Source: DATBVX01 sp963705495 (GTDB taxonomy: Bacteria > Pseudomonadota > Gammaproteobacteria > Steroidobacterales > Steroidobacteraceae). From it: a stretch of DNA of 64,000 nucleotides. Of the stretch, positions 1 through 8,805 are shown piece after piece. Position 1 is the first letter of the stretch. Every line of letters starts with the position of its first letter. Location: contig CAVPJQ010000003.1 of NCBI GenBank assembly GCA_963705495.1, forward strand, positions 248,001-312,000, in the 5' to 3' direction. Below the pieces are notes generated by a model. It was not told the DNA's origin. It was given only the letters and a program-made list of their open reading frames with translations, and searched no databases. A program made the position numbers and the translations under genes.

Positions 1-33
1 GGCCAGTATCACCACCTTCCCGCATGCTTTCAT
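1..33 (-). CDS. 5' end of a gene cut by the left window edge
   Basis: On the minus strand an ATG at 33 opens the reading frame MKACGKVVILA, which runs off the window. An AAAGGGG-like ribosome binding site lies about 8 bases upstream. The basic then hydrophobic start resembles an exported protein, but eleven residues cannot identify a family. The next gene to the right is tRNA-Leu, on the other strand. Confidence 0.3.
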   Translation of the reverse strand, partial: MKACGKVVILA

Positions 34-194
34 ATTGATTCCCCTTTGGAGACCTAACCAGTGCCAGCTCGCGAGAATACTACAGACCGCTTTCCCGCGC
101 GGAACTAGTACTTTGGTGCATACGAAGGGCAAGAGGCACGGATTCTCGGCAAGGGCGTCCAGCCTGCTTCCCGACGATCATAGACCGCCTCAGC

Positions 195-200
195 TATAAT
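195..200 (+). promoter_or_regulatory. -10 element of the tRNA-Leu promoter
   Basis: A perfect TATAAT lies 40 bases before the tRNA and is followed by a GC-rich discriminator (CCCGCCCC), as is usual for stable-RNA promoters under stringent control. I see no good -35 match at 16-18 bases upstream. Confidence 0.5.
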
Positions 201-239
201 CCCGCCCCTGGAAATTTCGCGCGGCTGGAGTGATCGCGG

Positions 240-324
240 GCGAAAGTGGCGGAACTGGTAGACGCGCCGGCCTTAGGAGCCGGTGGGGTAACCCGTGAGA
301 GTTCGAGTCTCTCCTTTCGCACCA
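240..324 (+). tRNA. tRNA-Leu (anticodon TAG)
   Basis: The acceptor arm GCGAAAG (240-246) pairs with CTTTCGC (314-320). The discriminator is A and the CCA end is encoded (322-324). The anticodon stem CCGGC/GCCGG encloses the loop CTTAGGA, giving anticodon TAG. A long variable arm follows, as expected of a class II leucine tRNA. It lies directly upstream of tig. Confidence 0.95.
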
Positions 325-387
325 GTCTGCCAGCAAAGTCCCTCGACAGGCGGCCGGGATCTGTCAAATACCTGAGGTTCGGGAGCG

Positions 388-1683
388 ATGATGGTTTCAG
401 TTCAATCGACAGGAGCCCTCGAGCGGCGCATGGAAGTCGCGGTTCCCGCGTCCCGGATCGAAAAGGAGGTCGATGAACGGCTGCGGACCGTAAGTCGTAC
501 CGCACGCCTCAAGGGTTTTCGGCCGGGGAAGGCACCGCTCAAGGTCATCCGGCAGCAGTTCGGGAGCCAGATTCACCGCGAGGTGGTGAGCGAGCTCCTG
601 CAGTCGAGCTTCACCGAGGCGGTGACAGAACGGAAGCTAAACCCTGCCGGGGGGCCGCGCATTGAGCCCATCAGCGTCGGTGAGGGTCAGGACCTCAAAT
701 ACACGGCGATCTTCGAAGTCTTCCCGGAGGTCACGATCAAGGGGCTGGACGCCATCAGCATCGAACGACCGGTTGCGAGCGTCACCGACGAAGACGTCGA
801 TGTGATGATCGAAAGCCTCCGCAAGCAGCGCCCGAACTGGAAGGCGGCGCAGCGCGGATCGCGCACGGGTGACCGCGTGACGATCGACTTCACGGGCACC
901 ATTGACGGCACTGCGTTCGACGGCGGCAAGGGTGAAGATGTCGCCATCACGCTGGGCGAAGGACGCATGCTGCCTGAGTTCGAATCCGGGCTCATCGGCA
1001 GGGACGCGGGATCGCAAGCCTCCATCAGCGTGCGCTTTCCGGACGACTATCACTCCAAGTCGATCGCGGGTAAGACAGCGCAGTTCGATGTCACCGTGAA
1101 GAAGGTCGAGGAACCCGAGCTGCCGCCGCTCGATGAAGAATTCTGTGCTGCGTACGGCGTGGCCGAAGGCGGGATTGCGAAGCTGCGCGAGGAAGTGAGC
1201 GAGAACATGCGCCGCGAGCTGGAGCAGAACGTGCGCACGCGCCTGAAATCGCAAGTGCTCGACCGGCTCGTCGCGGCCAATCCAATGGAACTGCCGGCCG
1301 CGCTGGTCGAATCGCAGGTTCGCGAGATGCAGCTCGATACTGCCCGTCGCATGGGGGCCCGCGACGCCTCGCAGATCCCGGCGCGGGATCCCTTCGTCGA
1401 GCCGGCACGCCGGCGTGTGGCTCTGGGACTGCTGATCAACGAGATCATCAAGACCGAGAAGATCGAGCTCGACCAGGCGAAGGTTGCCGCGCGGCTCGAT
1501 GACATTGTTTCTACATATAAAGACCCGCAGGAAGCACTGCGGGCCTATCGCCAGAACCGTGAAGCGATGCAGCAGGTCGAGATGCTGGTGCTCGAGGACC
1601 AGGTCGTGGACTGGTTGCTGGGTCGCGTTAAGAGCACGGATCAGCCGACGAACTTCAAGGCCGTCATGAATTTCGGGAACTGA
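388..1683 (+). CDS. tig: Trigger factor, ribosome-associated chaperone and prolyl isomerase
   Basis: The protein has 431 residues, the normal size for trigger factor. The N-terminal part carries the ribosome-binding region, including GFRPGKAPLKVIRQQFG. An FKBP-type isomerase domain starts near residue 160 (GDRVTIDFTGTIDG) and ends near 245. The C-terminal half is helical and chaperone-like. Trigger factor binds the ribosome exit tunnel and shields nascent chains. A GGGAG site lies just before ATG 388; a second ATG follows at once at 391, so the true start may be one codon later. It heads the tig-clpP-clpX-lon block typical of proteobacteria. Confidence 0.97.
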   Translation: MMVSVQSTGALERRMEVAVPASRIEKEVDERLRTVSRTARLKGFRPGKAPLKVIRQQFGSQIHREVVSELLQSSFTEAVTERKLNPAGGPRIEPISVGEGQDLKYTAIFEVFPEVTIKGLDAISIERPVASVTDEDVDVMIESLRKQRPNWKAAQRGSRTGDRVTIDFTGTIDGTAFDGGKGEDVAITLGEGRMLPEFESGLIGRDAGSQASISVRFPDDYHSKSIAGKTAQFDVTVKKVEEPELPPLDEEFCAAYGVAEGGIAKLREEVSENMRRELEQNVRTRLKSQVLDRLVAANPMELPAALVESQVREMQLDTARRMGARDASQIPARDPFVEPARRRVALGLLINEIIKTEKIELDQAKVAARLDDIVSTYKDPQEALRAYRQNREAMQQVEMLVLEDQVVDWLLGRVKSTDQPTNFKAVMNFGN

Positions 1684-1739
1684 ACCAACGAACAGCCATA
1701 CCCCTTGTCCTAGCATGTAACCGGACCAATACCTGAACC

Positions 1740-2378
1740 ATGAAAACGCCAAGCACTCGCGCACTGAACCTGGTTCCGATGGTCGTCGAGCAGACGGCCC
1801 GCGGGGAAAGGGCTTATGACATCTATTCACGCCTGCTCAAGGAGCGCGTGATCTTCATCGTCGGTGAGATCGAGAGTCACATGGCGAACCTGGTGGTCGC
1901 CCAACTGCTGTTCCTGGAATCTGAGAATCCCGAGAAGGACTTGGCTCTCTACATCAACAGTCCCGGTGGCGAAGTAAGCGCCGGACTCGCGATCTACGAC
2001 ACCATGCAGTTCATCCGTCCTGCAGTTAGCACGATCTGCATTGGTATGGCCGCCAGCATGGGTGCCGTGCTGCTGGCGGGGGGCGAGAAGGGCAAGCGCT
2101 ACGCGTTGCCCCATTCGCGCGTCATGATTCACCAGCCCCTGGGCGGCTTTCACGGTCAGGCGGCCGATATCGACATTCACGCCCGCGAGATACTGGACAC
2201 TCGGGATCGCCTGAACAACATCCTTGCGAAGCACACAGGGCAGCCCATCGACAAGATCAGGCACGATAGCGATCGGGACAACTTCATGAGCGGCGAGGCG
2301 GCTGTGAAGTACGGAATCATCGATCACGTTCTGGAGTCGCGTGGCGACCTGCCGGTCGAGGCGGCGGCGAAGACTTGA
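1740..2378 (+). CDS. clpP: ATP-dependent Clp protease proteolytic subunit
   Basis: 212 residues, family S14. The catalytic triad is visible as Ser106 (in GMAASMGA), His131 (in SRVMIHQP) and Asp180 (in SDRDNFMS), at the spacing seen in E. coli ClpP. The subunit forms the 14-mer chamber that degrades proteins fed in by ClpX. It sits 56 bases after tig and 133 bases before clpX, so ClpP and ClpX are encoded together. The short N-terminal leader before the mature core is normally removed autocatalytically. Confidence 0.97.
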   Translation: MKTPSTRALNLVPMVVEQTARGERAYDIYSRLLKERVIFIVGEIESHMANLVVAQLLFLESENPEKDLALYINSPGGEVSAGLAIYDTMQFIRPAVSTICIGMAASMGAVLLAGGEKGKRYALPHSRVMIHQPLGGFHGQAADIDIHAREILDTRDRLNNILAKHTGQPIDKIRHDSDRDNFMSGEAAVKYGIIDHVLESRGDLPVEAAAKT

Positions 2379-2416
2379 ACGGAGTCTTAGATCCGGACTC
2401 AGGGCTTCCCCGAGTT

Positions 2417-2446
2417 TTGCGTTCGAGGCGGCCCGCGTGCTATAAG
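2417..2446 (+). promoter_or_regulatory. Possible sigma-70 promoter for clpX
   Basis: TTGCGT (2417-2422) and TATAAG (2441-2446) are separated by 18 bases in the gap between clpP and clpX, about 65 bases before the clpX start. Both boxes match the consensus at four or five positions. This would allow clpX to be transcribed without clpP. Confidence 0.35.
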
Positions 2447-2511
2447 TTTGCCCAACTGTTCGTGCGTAAGCGCATGATTTGTAAAGGGTCACACCGTCAC
2501 CGGAACCGCGG

Positions 2512-3831
2512 ATGAGCGACGATTCACGAGCTAAGCACGACGACGGCAAATTGCTGTATTGCTCGTTCTGCGGCAAGAGCCAGCACGAAGTACGCAAGCT
2601 GATCGCCGGGCCCTCGGTGTTCGTTTGCGACGAGTGTGTCGAGCTTTGCAACGACATCATTCGCGAGGAGCTCGAGGAGCGCGCCGAGCGCACCCGTGAC
2701 AAGCTCCCCAAGCCCCACGAGATCAAGAAAGTGCTCGATGAGTACGTCATCGGGCAGGAGCGTGCCAAGAAGGTCCTCTCAGTCGCGGTGTACAACCACT
2801 ACAAGCGATTGCAGAACCGCGGCTCCGAGCGCGCCAAGGACGACGTCGAGCTCGCCAAGAGCAATATCCTGCTGATCGGGCCGACAGGTTGCGGCAAGAC
2901 GCTGCTCGCCGAGACGCTTGCCCGCCTTCTGAACGTGCCATTCACGATCGCGGATGCCACTACGCTTACTGAAGCGGGCTACGTTGGCGAGGACGTCGAG
3001 AACATCATTCAGAAGCTCCTGCAGAAGTGTGACTACGACGTCGAGAAGGCGCAGACCGGTATCGTCTACATCGACGAGATCGATAAGATTTCACGCAAGT
3101 CAGACAACCCCTCGATCACGCGGGACGTGTCGGGCGAAGGTGTCCAGCAGGCGCTGCTCAAGCTGATCGAAGGCACCATTGCTTCGGTTCCGCCACAGGG
3201 CGGTCGCAAGCACCCCCAGCAGGAGTTCCTGCAGGTCGATACGACCAACATTCTGTTCATTTGCGGCGGTGCATTTGCGGGGCTGGAAAAGATTATCCTC
3301 AACCGCACCCAGAAGAGCGGCATCGGTTTCATGGCCGACGTGCGCGAAGTGAATGCGCGCCCGCACGGCAATGACCTGTTCCACGATGTCGAGCCCGAGG
3401 ACCTCATCAAGTACGGCCTGATCCCGGAGTTCGTGGGCCGCCTGCCGGTGGTTGCGACCCTCGACGAGCTGGACGAAGGCGCCCTGATGTCGATCCTGGT
3501 GGAGCCCAAGAACGCGCTCACCAAGCAATACCGCAAGCTCTTCGAGATGGAGGGGGCCGACCTGGAGTTCCGCGACGATGCCCTGCGGGCGGTCGCGCAC
3601 CGGGCCATGCAGCGCAAGACCGGGGCGCGTGGCCTGCGAACGATTCTCGAAAATGTGCTGCTCGACACGATGTACGAGCTGCCTTCGATGCGTAATGTCG
3701 CCAAGATCCTGGTCGACGAGTCGGTGATCGAAGGTGAACGCAAACCGTACATCGTCCATCGTTCCGATGACGGCCGCCTGGCCGCAGTGGAAGATCACCG
3801 CCGGCCGACGGGGTCCGACCACCATCATTGA
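2512..3831 (+). CDS. clpX: ClpX, AAA+ unfoldase subunit of ClpXP
   Basis: 439 residues. The N-terminal zinc-binding domain shows CSFCGKS and CDECVELC, four cysteines that bind zinc and recruit adaptors. The AAA+ domain follows with Walker A GPTGCGKT, Walker B IVYIDEIDKI and the pore and sensor motifs. The C-terminal small domain (TGARGLRTILEN) is complete. ClpX recognises tagged or native substrates, unfolds them with ATP and threads them into ClpP. The start at ATG 2512 gives the expected MSDD-type N-terminus. Confidence 0.97.
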   Translation: MSDDSRAKHDDGKLLYCSFCGKSQHEVRKLIAGPSVFVCDECVELCNDIIREELEERAERTRDKLPKPHEIKKVLDEYVIGQERAKKVLSVAVYNHYKRLQNRGSERAKDDVELAKSNILLIGPTGCGKTLLAETLARLLNVPFTIADATTLTEAGYVGEDVENIIQKLLQKCDYDVEKAQTGIVYIDEIDKISRKSDNPSITRDVSGEGVQQALLKLIEGTIASVPPQGGRKHPQQEFLQVDTTNILFICGGAFAGLEKIILNRTQKSGIGFMADVREVNARPHGNDLFHDVEPEDLIKYGLIPEFVGRLPVVATLDELDEGALMSILVEPKNALTKQYRKLFEMEGADLEFRDDALRAVAHRAMQRKTGARGLRTILENVLLDTMYELPSMRNVAKILVDESVIEGERKPYIVHRSDDGRLAAVEDHRRPTGSDHHH

Positions 3832-3971
3832 GCCTGGCACCGTTTTGGGGCCCTTGGGCGCTGCCCGGTTGAAAAGCAGCGCGCGAACCCTCACTGTCCG
3901 CCCAAGCCTCCCCATTTCTCCCCTGAGCGCAGCATGCCGCGAACGCCGCCGCGGCCCCAAGGATTGACATC

Positions 3972-6419
3972 GTGACTACTGAAGAGACCGAGATCGAGAA
4001 ACCCCCCGCAAACGTCGTGCCGGTCCTGCCGCTGCGCGATGTGGTCGTCTATCCGCACATGGTGATCCCGCTGTTCGTCGGCCGGGAGAAATCCATCCTG
4101 GCGCTGGACCTCGCGATGAAGGCCGACAAGCGCATCGTGCTCATCGCGCAAAAGCAGGCTGACGTCGATGATCCGAAGGCAGACGACCTGTATCGAATCG
4201 GCACCGTCGCGACGATCCTGCAGTTGCTGAAGCTCCCGGATGGCACGGTGAAGGTGCTGGTGGAAGGTGTCGAGCGCACGCGCATCGACAAGCTGTACGC
4301 GGGCGAGATGTTTGCCTCCGAGATCACCCCACTTCCCGACATTGAGCAGTACGACGAGCGCGAGATGGACGTCTTGACGCGCTCGGTGATTTCGCAGTTC
4401 GAGCAGTACGTCAAGCTCAACAAGAAAGTGCCGCCGGAAATTCTCACTTCGCTCGCGGGCATCGAGCAGCCGGGACGGCTGGCCGACACGGTTGCGGCGC
4501 ATATGTCGCTCAAGCTCGGCGAGAAGCAGAAGGTTCTGGAGATCCAGGACGTCCGCAAGCGCCTGGAGCACCTGCTCGCCGTCATCGAAGGCGAAATGGA
4601 TGTGCTGCAGATCGAGAAGCGCATCCGCGGCCGCGTCAAGCAGCAGATGGAGAAGAGCCAGCGCGAGTATTACCTCAACGAGCAGATGAAGGCGATCCAG
4701 AAGGAACTCGGCGAGATGGAGGACAGCCCGAACGAGCTGGCCGAACTCGAGCAGAAGATCGCCAAGGCCGGGATGAGCAAGGAAGCGCGCGACAAGGCCA
4801 CCGCGGAGCTCAACAAGCTCAAGCTCATGTCACCGATGTCCGCGGAAGCCACGGTGGTGCGCAACTACGTCGACTGGCTGGTGAAAGTGCCGTGGAAGAA
4901 GCGCACCAAGGTGCACAAGGACATCGTGCGCGCCGAGAAAGTGCTGGACGAAGATCACTATGGGCTCGAGAAGGTCAAGGAGCGCATCGTCGAGTACCTC
5001 GCGGTTCAGCAGCGCGTGAATACATTGAAGGGCCCGATCCTCTGCCTCGTCGGCCCCCCGGGTGTCGGCAAGACCTCCCTAGGCCAGAGCATCGCGCGTG
5101 CGACCAATCGCAAGTTCGTGCGCATGTCATTGGGCGGCGTGCGTGATGAAGCGGAAATCCGCGGCCATCGGCGCACCTACATCGGCTCGATGCCGGGCAA
5201 GATCATCCAGAACATGGCGAAGGCGTCGGTTCACAACCCGCTTTTCCTGCTGGACGAAGTCGACAAGATGGCGATGGATTTCCGCGGCGATCCGTCTTCG
5301 GCGCTGCTCGAAGTGCTCGATCCGGAGCAGAACTCCTCGTTCAACGATCATTACCTGGAGGTTGATTTCGATCTCTCGCAGGTGATGTTCGTGTGCACGG
5401 CGAACAGCCTCAACATTCCGCCGCCGCTCCTCGATCGCATGGAAGTGATCCGCATCCCGGGGTACACGGAAGACGAGAAGCTCAACATCGCGCGCCGGTA
5501 TCTGTTGCCGAAGCAGATCAAGAACAACGGACTCAAGCCTTCGGAGCTCAAGGTCTCCGACGGCTCGATCCTCGACATGATCCGTTACTACTCACGTGAA
5601 GCGGGCGTACGCAATCTCGAGCGCGAAATTTCCAAGATCTGCCGCAAGGCGGTGAAGCAGCTGCTGCTCAAGCCATCCGACAAGGCGATCAATGTCACAC
5701 CACGCAGTCTCGACAAGTACCTCGGCGTGCGCCGGTTTCGCTACGGCAAGGCGGAGGAGGCCGATCACATCGGCCAGGTCACGGGACTGGCATGGACCGA
5801 AGTGGGCGGCGAGCTGCTGACGATCGAAGCCGCAGTGGTCGCGGGCAAGGGCAAGCTGATTCACACCGGCCAGCTCGGCGAGGTCATGCAGGAGTCGATC
5901 CAGGCCGCGATGACCGTGGTTCGCAGCCGCGCGCAGGTCCTCGGGCTCGACCAGGATTTCTACCAGAAGAATGACGTGCACATTCACGTGCCGGAAGGCG
6001 CGACGCCGAAGGATGGCCCGAGCGCGGGCATCGGCATGTGCACGGCGCTGGTCTCGGCACTCACGCGCATTCCAGTTCGCTCCGACGTCGCGATGACCGG
6101 CGAGATCACGCTGCGTGGTGAAGTGCTGCCGATCGGGGGGCTGAAGGAGAAACTCCTGGCCGCGCATCGCGGTGGCATCACCACCGTGTTGATTCCGGAC
6201 GAGAACACCAAGGATCTCGTCGAGATTCCGGCGAACATCAAGGAAAAGCTGCAGATCAAGCCGGTGAAGTGGATCGACGAAGTGCTGCAGGTCGCCATGC
6301 GCAACATGCCGCAGCCGGTCGCAACCACGGAAACCGAGGCAGCCACCGAGGGAGAGAAGCCGCGCCTGGTCGCGGTCAGCGACAAGCGCGTGCGGCGATC
6401 GGGGAAACGGGCCCACTGA
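3972..6419 (+). CDS. lon: Lon ATP-dependent serine protease
   Basis: 815 residues from a GTG start. The N-terminal LON domain (VLPLRDVVVYPHMVIPLFVGR) is followed by a coiled-coil region, an AAA+ module with Walker A GPPGVGKT, and a C-terminal protease domain. The catalytic dyad is Ser684 in DGPSAGIG and Lys727 in GGLKEKLLAAH. Lon degrades misfolded and regulatory proteins in the cytoplasm. The 140-base gap before it has no convincing heat-shock promoter. In many gammaproteobacteria hupB lies between lon and ppiD; here two tRNAs take that place. Confidence 0.97.
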   Translation: MTTEETEIEKPPANVVPVLPLRDVVVYPHMVIPLFVGREKSILALDLAMKADKRIVLIAQKQADVDDPKADDLYRIGTVATILQLLKLPDGTVKVLVEGVERTRIDKLYAGEMFASEITPLPDIEQYDEREMDVLTRSVISQFEQYVKLNKKVPPEILTSLAGIEQPGRLADTVAAHMSLKLGEKQKVLEIQDVRKRLEHLLAVIEGEMDVLQIEKRIRGRVKQQMEKSQREYYLNEQMKAIQKELGEMEDSPNELAELEQKIAKAGMSKEARDKATAELNKLKLMSPMSAEATVVRNYVDWLVKVPWKKRTKVHKDIVRAEKVLDEDHYGLEKVKERIVEYLAVQQRVNTLKGPILCLVGPPGVGKTSLGQSIARATNRKFVRMSLGGVRDEAEIRGHRRTYIGSMPGKIIQNMAKASVHNPLFLLDEVDKMAMDFRGDPSSALLEVLDPEQNSSFNDHYLEVDFDLSQVMFVCTANSLNIPPPLLDRMEVIRIPGYTEDEKLNIARRYLLPKQIKNNGLKPSELKVSDGSILDMIRYYSREAGVRNLEREISKICRKAVKQLLLKPSDKAINVTPRSLDKYLGVRRFRYGKAEEADHIGQVTGLAWTEVGGELLTIEAAVVAGKGKLIHTGQLGEVMQESIQAAMTVVRSRAQVLGLDQDFYQKNDVHIHVPEGATPKDGPSAGIGMCTALVSALTRIPVRSDVAMTGEITLRGEVLPIGGLKEKLLAAHRGGITTVLIPDENTKDLVEIPANIKEKLQIKPVKWIDEVLQVAMRNMPQPVATTETEAATEGEKPRLVAVSDKRVRRSGKRAH

Positions 6420-6426
6420 AGTCTTC

Positions 6427-6458
6427 GGCCCACGGAGGACGGCCGTCCTCCGTGGGCC
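6427..6458. terminator. Perfect 32-base palindrome after lon, terminator-like
   Basis: The arms GGCCCACGGAGGACGG and its exact reverse complement meet without a spacer, eight bases after the lon stop. As RNA it would fold into a 14-bp GC-rich stem with a 4-base loop. No run of T follows, so it is not a classical Rho-independent terminator. Its position between lon and the tRNA promoter fits termination or 3'-end protection. Confidence 0.55.
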
Positions 6459-6500
6459 GCGTCGTTCGTCCGCACGGTGGCGCCGCAACGCGCGGATTCG

Positions 6501-6529
6501 TTGAACGACCCGGCCCCACCCCTTACACT
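6501..6529 (+). promoter_or_regulatory. Promoter of the tRNA-Val/tRNA-Asp operon
   Basis: TTGAAC (6501-6506) and TACACT (6524-6529) are spaced by 17 bases. They lie 31 bases before tRNA-Val and are followed by the GC-rich discriminator ACGCGCCC. The same TTA-ACTACGCGCCC block stands before tRNA-Val(CAC) at 57771. Confidence 0.6.
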
Positions 6530-6559
6530 ACGCGCCCTCCCAGATTGGCCAGTTGAATC

Positions 6560-6635
6560 GGGTGCTTAGCTCAGCTGGGAGAGCGTCGCCCTTACAAGGC
6601 GAAGGTCGGGGGTTCGATCCCCTCAGCACCCACCA
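6560..6635 (+). tRNA. tRNA-Val (anticodon TAC)
   Basis: The acceptor arm GGGTGCT pairs with AGCACCC, followed by A and an encoded CCA. The anticodon stem TCGCC/GGCGA encloses CTTACAA, giving anticodon TAC. The D arm and T arm (GGTTCGATCCC) are standard. It is four bases upstream of tRNA-Asp and surely co-transcribed with it. Confidence 0.95.
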
Positions 6636-6639
6636 AATC

Positions 6640-6716
6640 GGAGCGGTAGTTCAGTTGGTTAGAATACCGGCCTGTCACGCCGGGGGTCGCGGGTTCGAGT
6701 CCCGTCCGCTCCGCCA
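6640..6716 (+). tRNA. tRNA-Asp (anticodon GTC)
   Basis: The acceptor arm GGAGCGG pairs with CCGCTCC, followed by G and an encoded CCA. The anticodon loop CTGTCAC gives anticodon GTC. It is the second gene of a two-tRNA operon between lon and ppiD. A seven-base T run (6777-6783) follows some 60 bases later, behind a GC-rich stretch that could weakly terminate. Confidence 0.95.
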
Positions 6717-6825
6717 ACCTTCCTAGTCCAATCTGTCAGATCCGAATTCGCGCGCGGCGGTCCGTCGCGGCTGCGGTTTTTTTGCCCTGTGGTAGGATTC
6801 GCGGCCGCTAAATCGAGGTCTGGGC

Positions 6826-8748
6826 ATGCTGCAGAAGATTCACGACAAGATCACCGGCTGGATCGCTGCCATCGTGATCGGCCTCATTGGAGTGCCGTTC
6901 ATTTTCTGGGGCATCAACGTCGGTTTCGGCGCCGTGAGCTATGCCGCCAAGGTCGCGAGCAGCGACTGGCCGTGGTGGAGGCCCGACCCGAAAATCTCTG
7001 GCGAGGAAGTTCGACGCGCCTACCAGAATCAATTGGCGCAATACCAGCAGCAGCTTCGCAAGGACGTCCCACCGGAAATGCGCAGCGAGATCCAGGAGAA
7101 CCTCCTGGAAGCCTTCGTCCGCAACGAACTGATGATGCAGCACGCCACGCGGCTCGGTTACCGCGTCAGTGATCAGCAGGTGATGAAGTCCTACGAGGAA
7201 ATTCCGCAATTCCAGGTGGATGGCAAGTTCTCCCAGGAGGTCGCGGTGCGCTTGCTGCAGGCGCAAGGTATCTCGCCGGCTGCGTTCGAAGCAGATCAGC
7301 GCCGCACCCTGCAGATTTCCCAGCTGCAGAACGGGCTCGCCGTTTCCGCATTCGTGACGCCGGCAGAGCTCGCGCGTACCCGTGCCCTGGAACGTGAACA
7401 GCGCGAAGCGAGCTGGATGGTGATTCATGCCGCCGATCTCCTTGCCGAGTCGGCGCCGGACGAAGCCGCGATCAACGCTTACTACGAGAAGAACAAGTCG
7501 AAGTTCATGACGCCCGACACCGTCGCCCTGAAGTACATCGAGTTGAAGGTGGCCGACATCGCCGCGCAGGTGAAAGTCACCGACGAAGCACTCGCGACCT
7601 ATTATGAGAGCGTCAAGGATCGCTACGTGGAGCCGGAAAGGCGGCGCGGTCGGCACATCCTCGTCCAGGTGAGTGGCGATGCTGAAGATGCCGCGGCACG
7701 CAAGAAAGCCGAGGATATCCTGGCTAAGGTGAACGCCGGCGGGGATTTCGCCAAGCTCGCCCGCGAGCTTTCGCAGGACGCGGGTTCCGCGGCGCAGGGC
7801 GGCGATCTCGGCTGGGCGGAACGCAGCTTCTTCGTTGGCCCATTTGCGGACGCGCTCTTCGGCATGAAACCCGGCGAGGTGCGCGGTCCGGTGCGCACGC
7901 AATTTGGCTATCACATCATCCGTCTCGACGAGGTCCAACCGGCCAAGCAGAAGATGCTCCAGGACGTCCACGGCGAGCTCGAGGCTGAGTACCGCAAGCA
8001 GGAGGCCGAGAAGCTGTTCGGTGAACGCCAGGAGCAGCTCGCGGACAAGTCTTTCGAGCACATCGACGACATCGATGCGGTGGCCAAGGAAGTGTCTTTG
8101 CCAGTGCAGGAAGTCGCCGAATTCACGCGCGAGGGCGGCGGGCCGCTGGGGCGTCGCGACGAGCTCATCGCCGCGATCTTCGACAACAACGATGTGCTCA
8201 ATGGCCAGAACAGCCAGCCCGTCGAGCTGGGCCCGGGCGACGTCGTCGTGCTGCACGTGATGTCGCGGCGCGAGCCGCAGCAAAAGCCGCTTGCAGACGT
8301 GCGTGCGCAGATCATCGAGCAGCTGCGGCAGGAGGGGGCGAGCTCCAGCGCACGCCGTGTAGCTGCGGAACTCGCCGAGAAGCTGCGGGCTGGGGCCATG
8401 ACCTGGAATGAGGTCGCCACCGCGCGCAAGCTCAAGGCAGAAGGGCCGACGTACCTCGGCCGCACCGATACCACGCTGCCCATCGAGCTGCGCAATGCCC
8501 TCTTTGCCACGCCTGCGCCCGCGCCGGGATCAGGCGCACGCTACGAGTCGGTGCCACTCGGCAACGGTGATGCGGCGCTACTGGCGTTTTCCGGCATGCG
8601 ACAGGACACTTCCGCTGAGGCCGCACAGGATCAACAGAACCGGGAACGCGGCTTGAACGCACGGGTCGGTACGCGCGAAGTCACCGGTTACATGCAGGCG
8701 TTGCGCGCGGACGCGAAGGTCACGAAGAACACGAAGATCTTCGAATAG
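6826..8748 (+). CDS. ppiD: PpiD-like periplasmic chaperone with parvulin domain
   Basis: 640 residues. One N-terminal membrane anchor (about residues 12-34, WIAAIVIGLIGVPFIFWG) is followed by a SurA_N-like chaperone region and one parvulin (PpiC) domain at about residues 270-365 (RRGRHILVQVSG to FGYHIIRLDEV). A second, degenerate domain makes up the C-terminal third. PpiD sits next to the Sec translocon and helps newly exported proteins fold. It begins 110 bases after tRNA-Asp. The length is close to E. coli PpiD (623 residues), so the gene looks complete. Confidence 0.93.
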   Translation: MLQKIHDKITGWIAAIVIGLIGVPFIFWGINVGFGAVSYAAKVASSDWPWWRPDPKISGEEVRRAYQNQLAQYQQQLRKDVPPEMRSEIQENLLEAFVRNELMMQHATRLGYRVSDQQVMKSYEEIPQFQVDGKFSQEVAVRLLQAQGISPAAFEADQRRTLQISQLQNGLAVSAFVTPAELARTRALEREQREASWMVIHAADLLAESAPDEAAINAYYEKNKSKFMTPDTVALKYIELKVADIAAQVKVTDEALATYYESVKDRYVEPERRRGRHILVQVSGDAEDAAARKKAEDILAKVNAGGDFAKLARELSQDAGSAAQGGDLGWAERSFFVGPFADALFGMKPGEVRGPVRTQFGYHIIRLDEVQPAKQKMLQDVHGELEAEYRKQEAEKLFGERQEQLADKSFEHIDDIDAVAKEVSLPVQEVAEFTREGGGPLGRRDELIAAIFDNNDVLNGQNSQPVELGPGDVVVLHVMSRREPQQKPLADVRAQIIEQLRQEGASSSARRVAAELAEKLRAGAMTWNEVATARKLKAEGPTYLGRTDTTLPIELRNALFATPAPAPGSGARYESVPLGNGDAALLAFSGMRQDTSAEAAQDQQNRERGLNARVGTREVTGYMQALRADAKVTKNTKIFE

Positions 8749-8805
8749 GCGGGCGTTCCTCTTTGGTTAGCTGCTCGCACGATTCCACAGCTGCGGCGGT
8801 TAGAC

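Noticed and set aside
246..505. Open frames across tRNA-Leu on both strands
   Set aside because: They cover the tRNA and the tig start and show no protein similarity.
637..1830. Long minus-strand frame opposite trigger factor
   Set aside because: A shadow frame caused by GC-rich codon use; tig on the other strand has clear domains.
3869..3917. TTGAAA and CCCCATTT upstream of lon as a heat-shock (sigma-32) promoter
   Set aside because: Both boxes resemble the consensus but are 35 bases apart, far beyond the usual 11-16.
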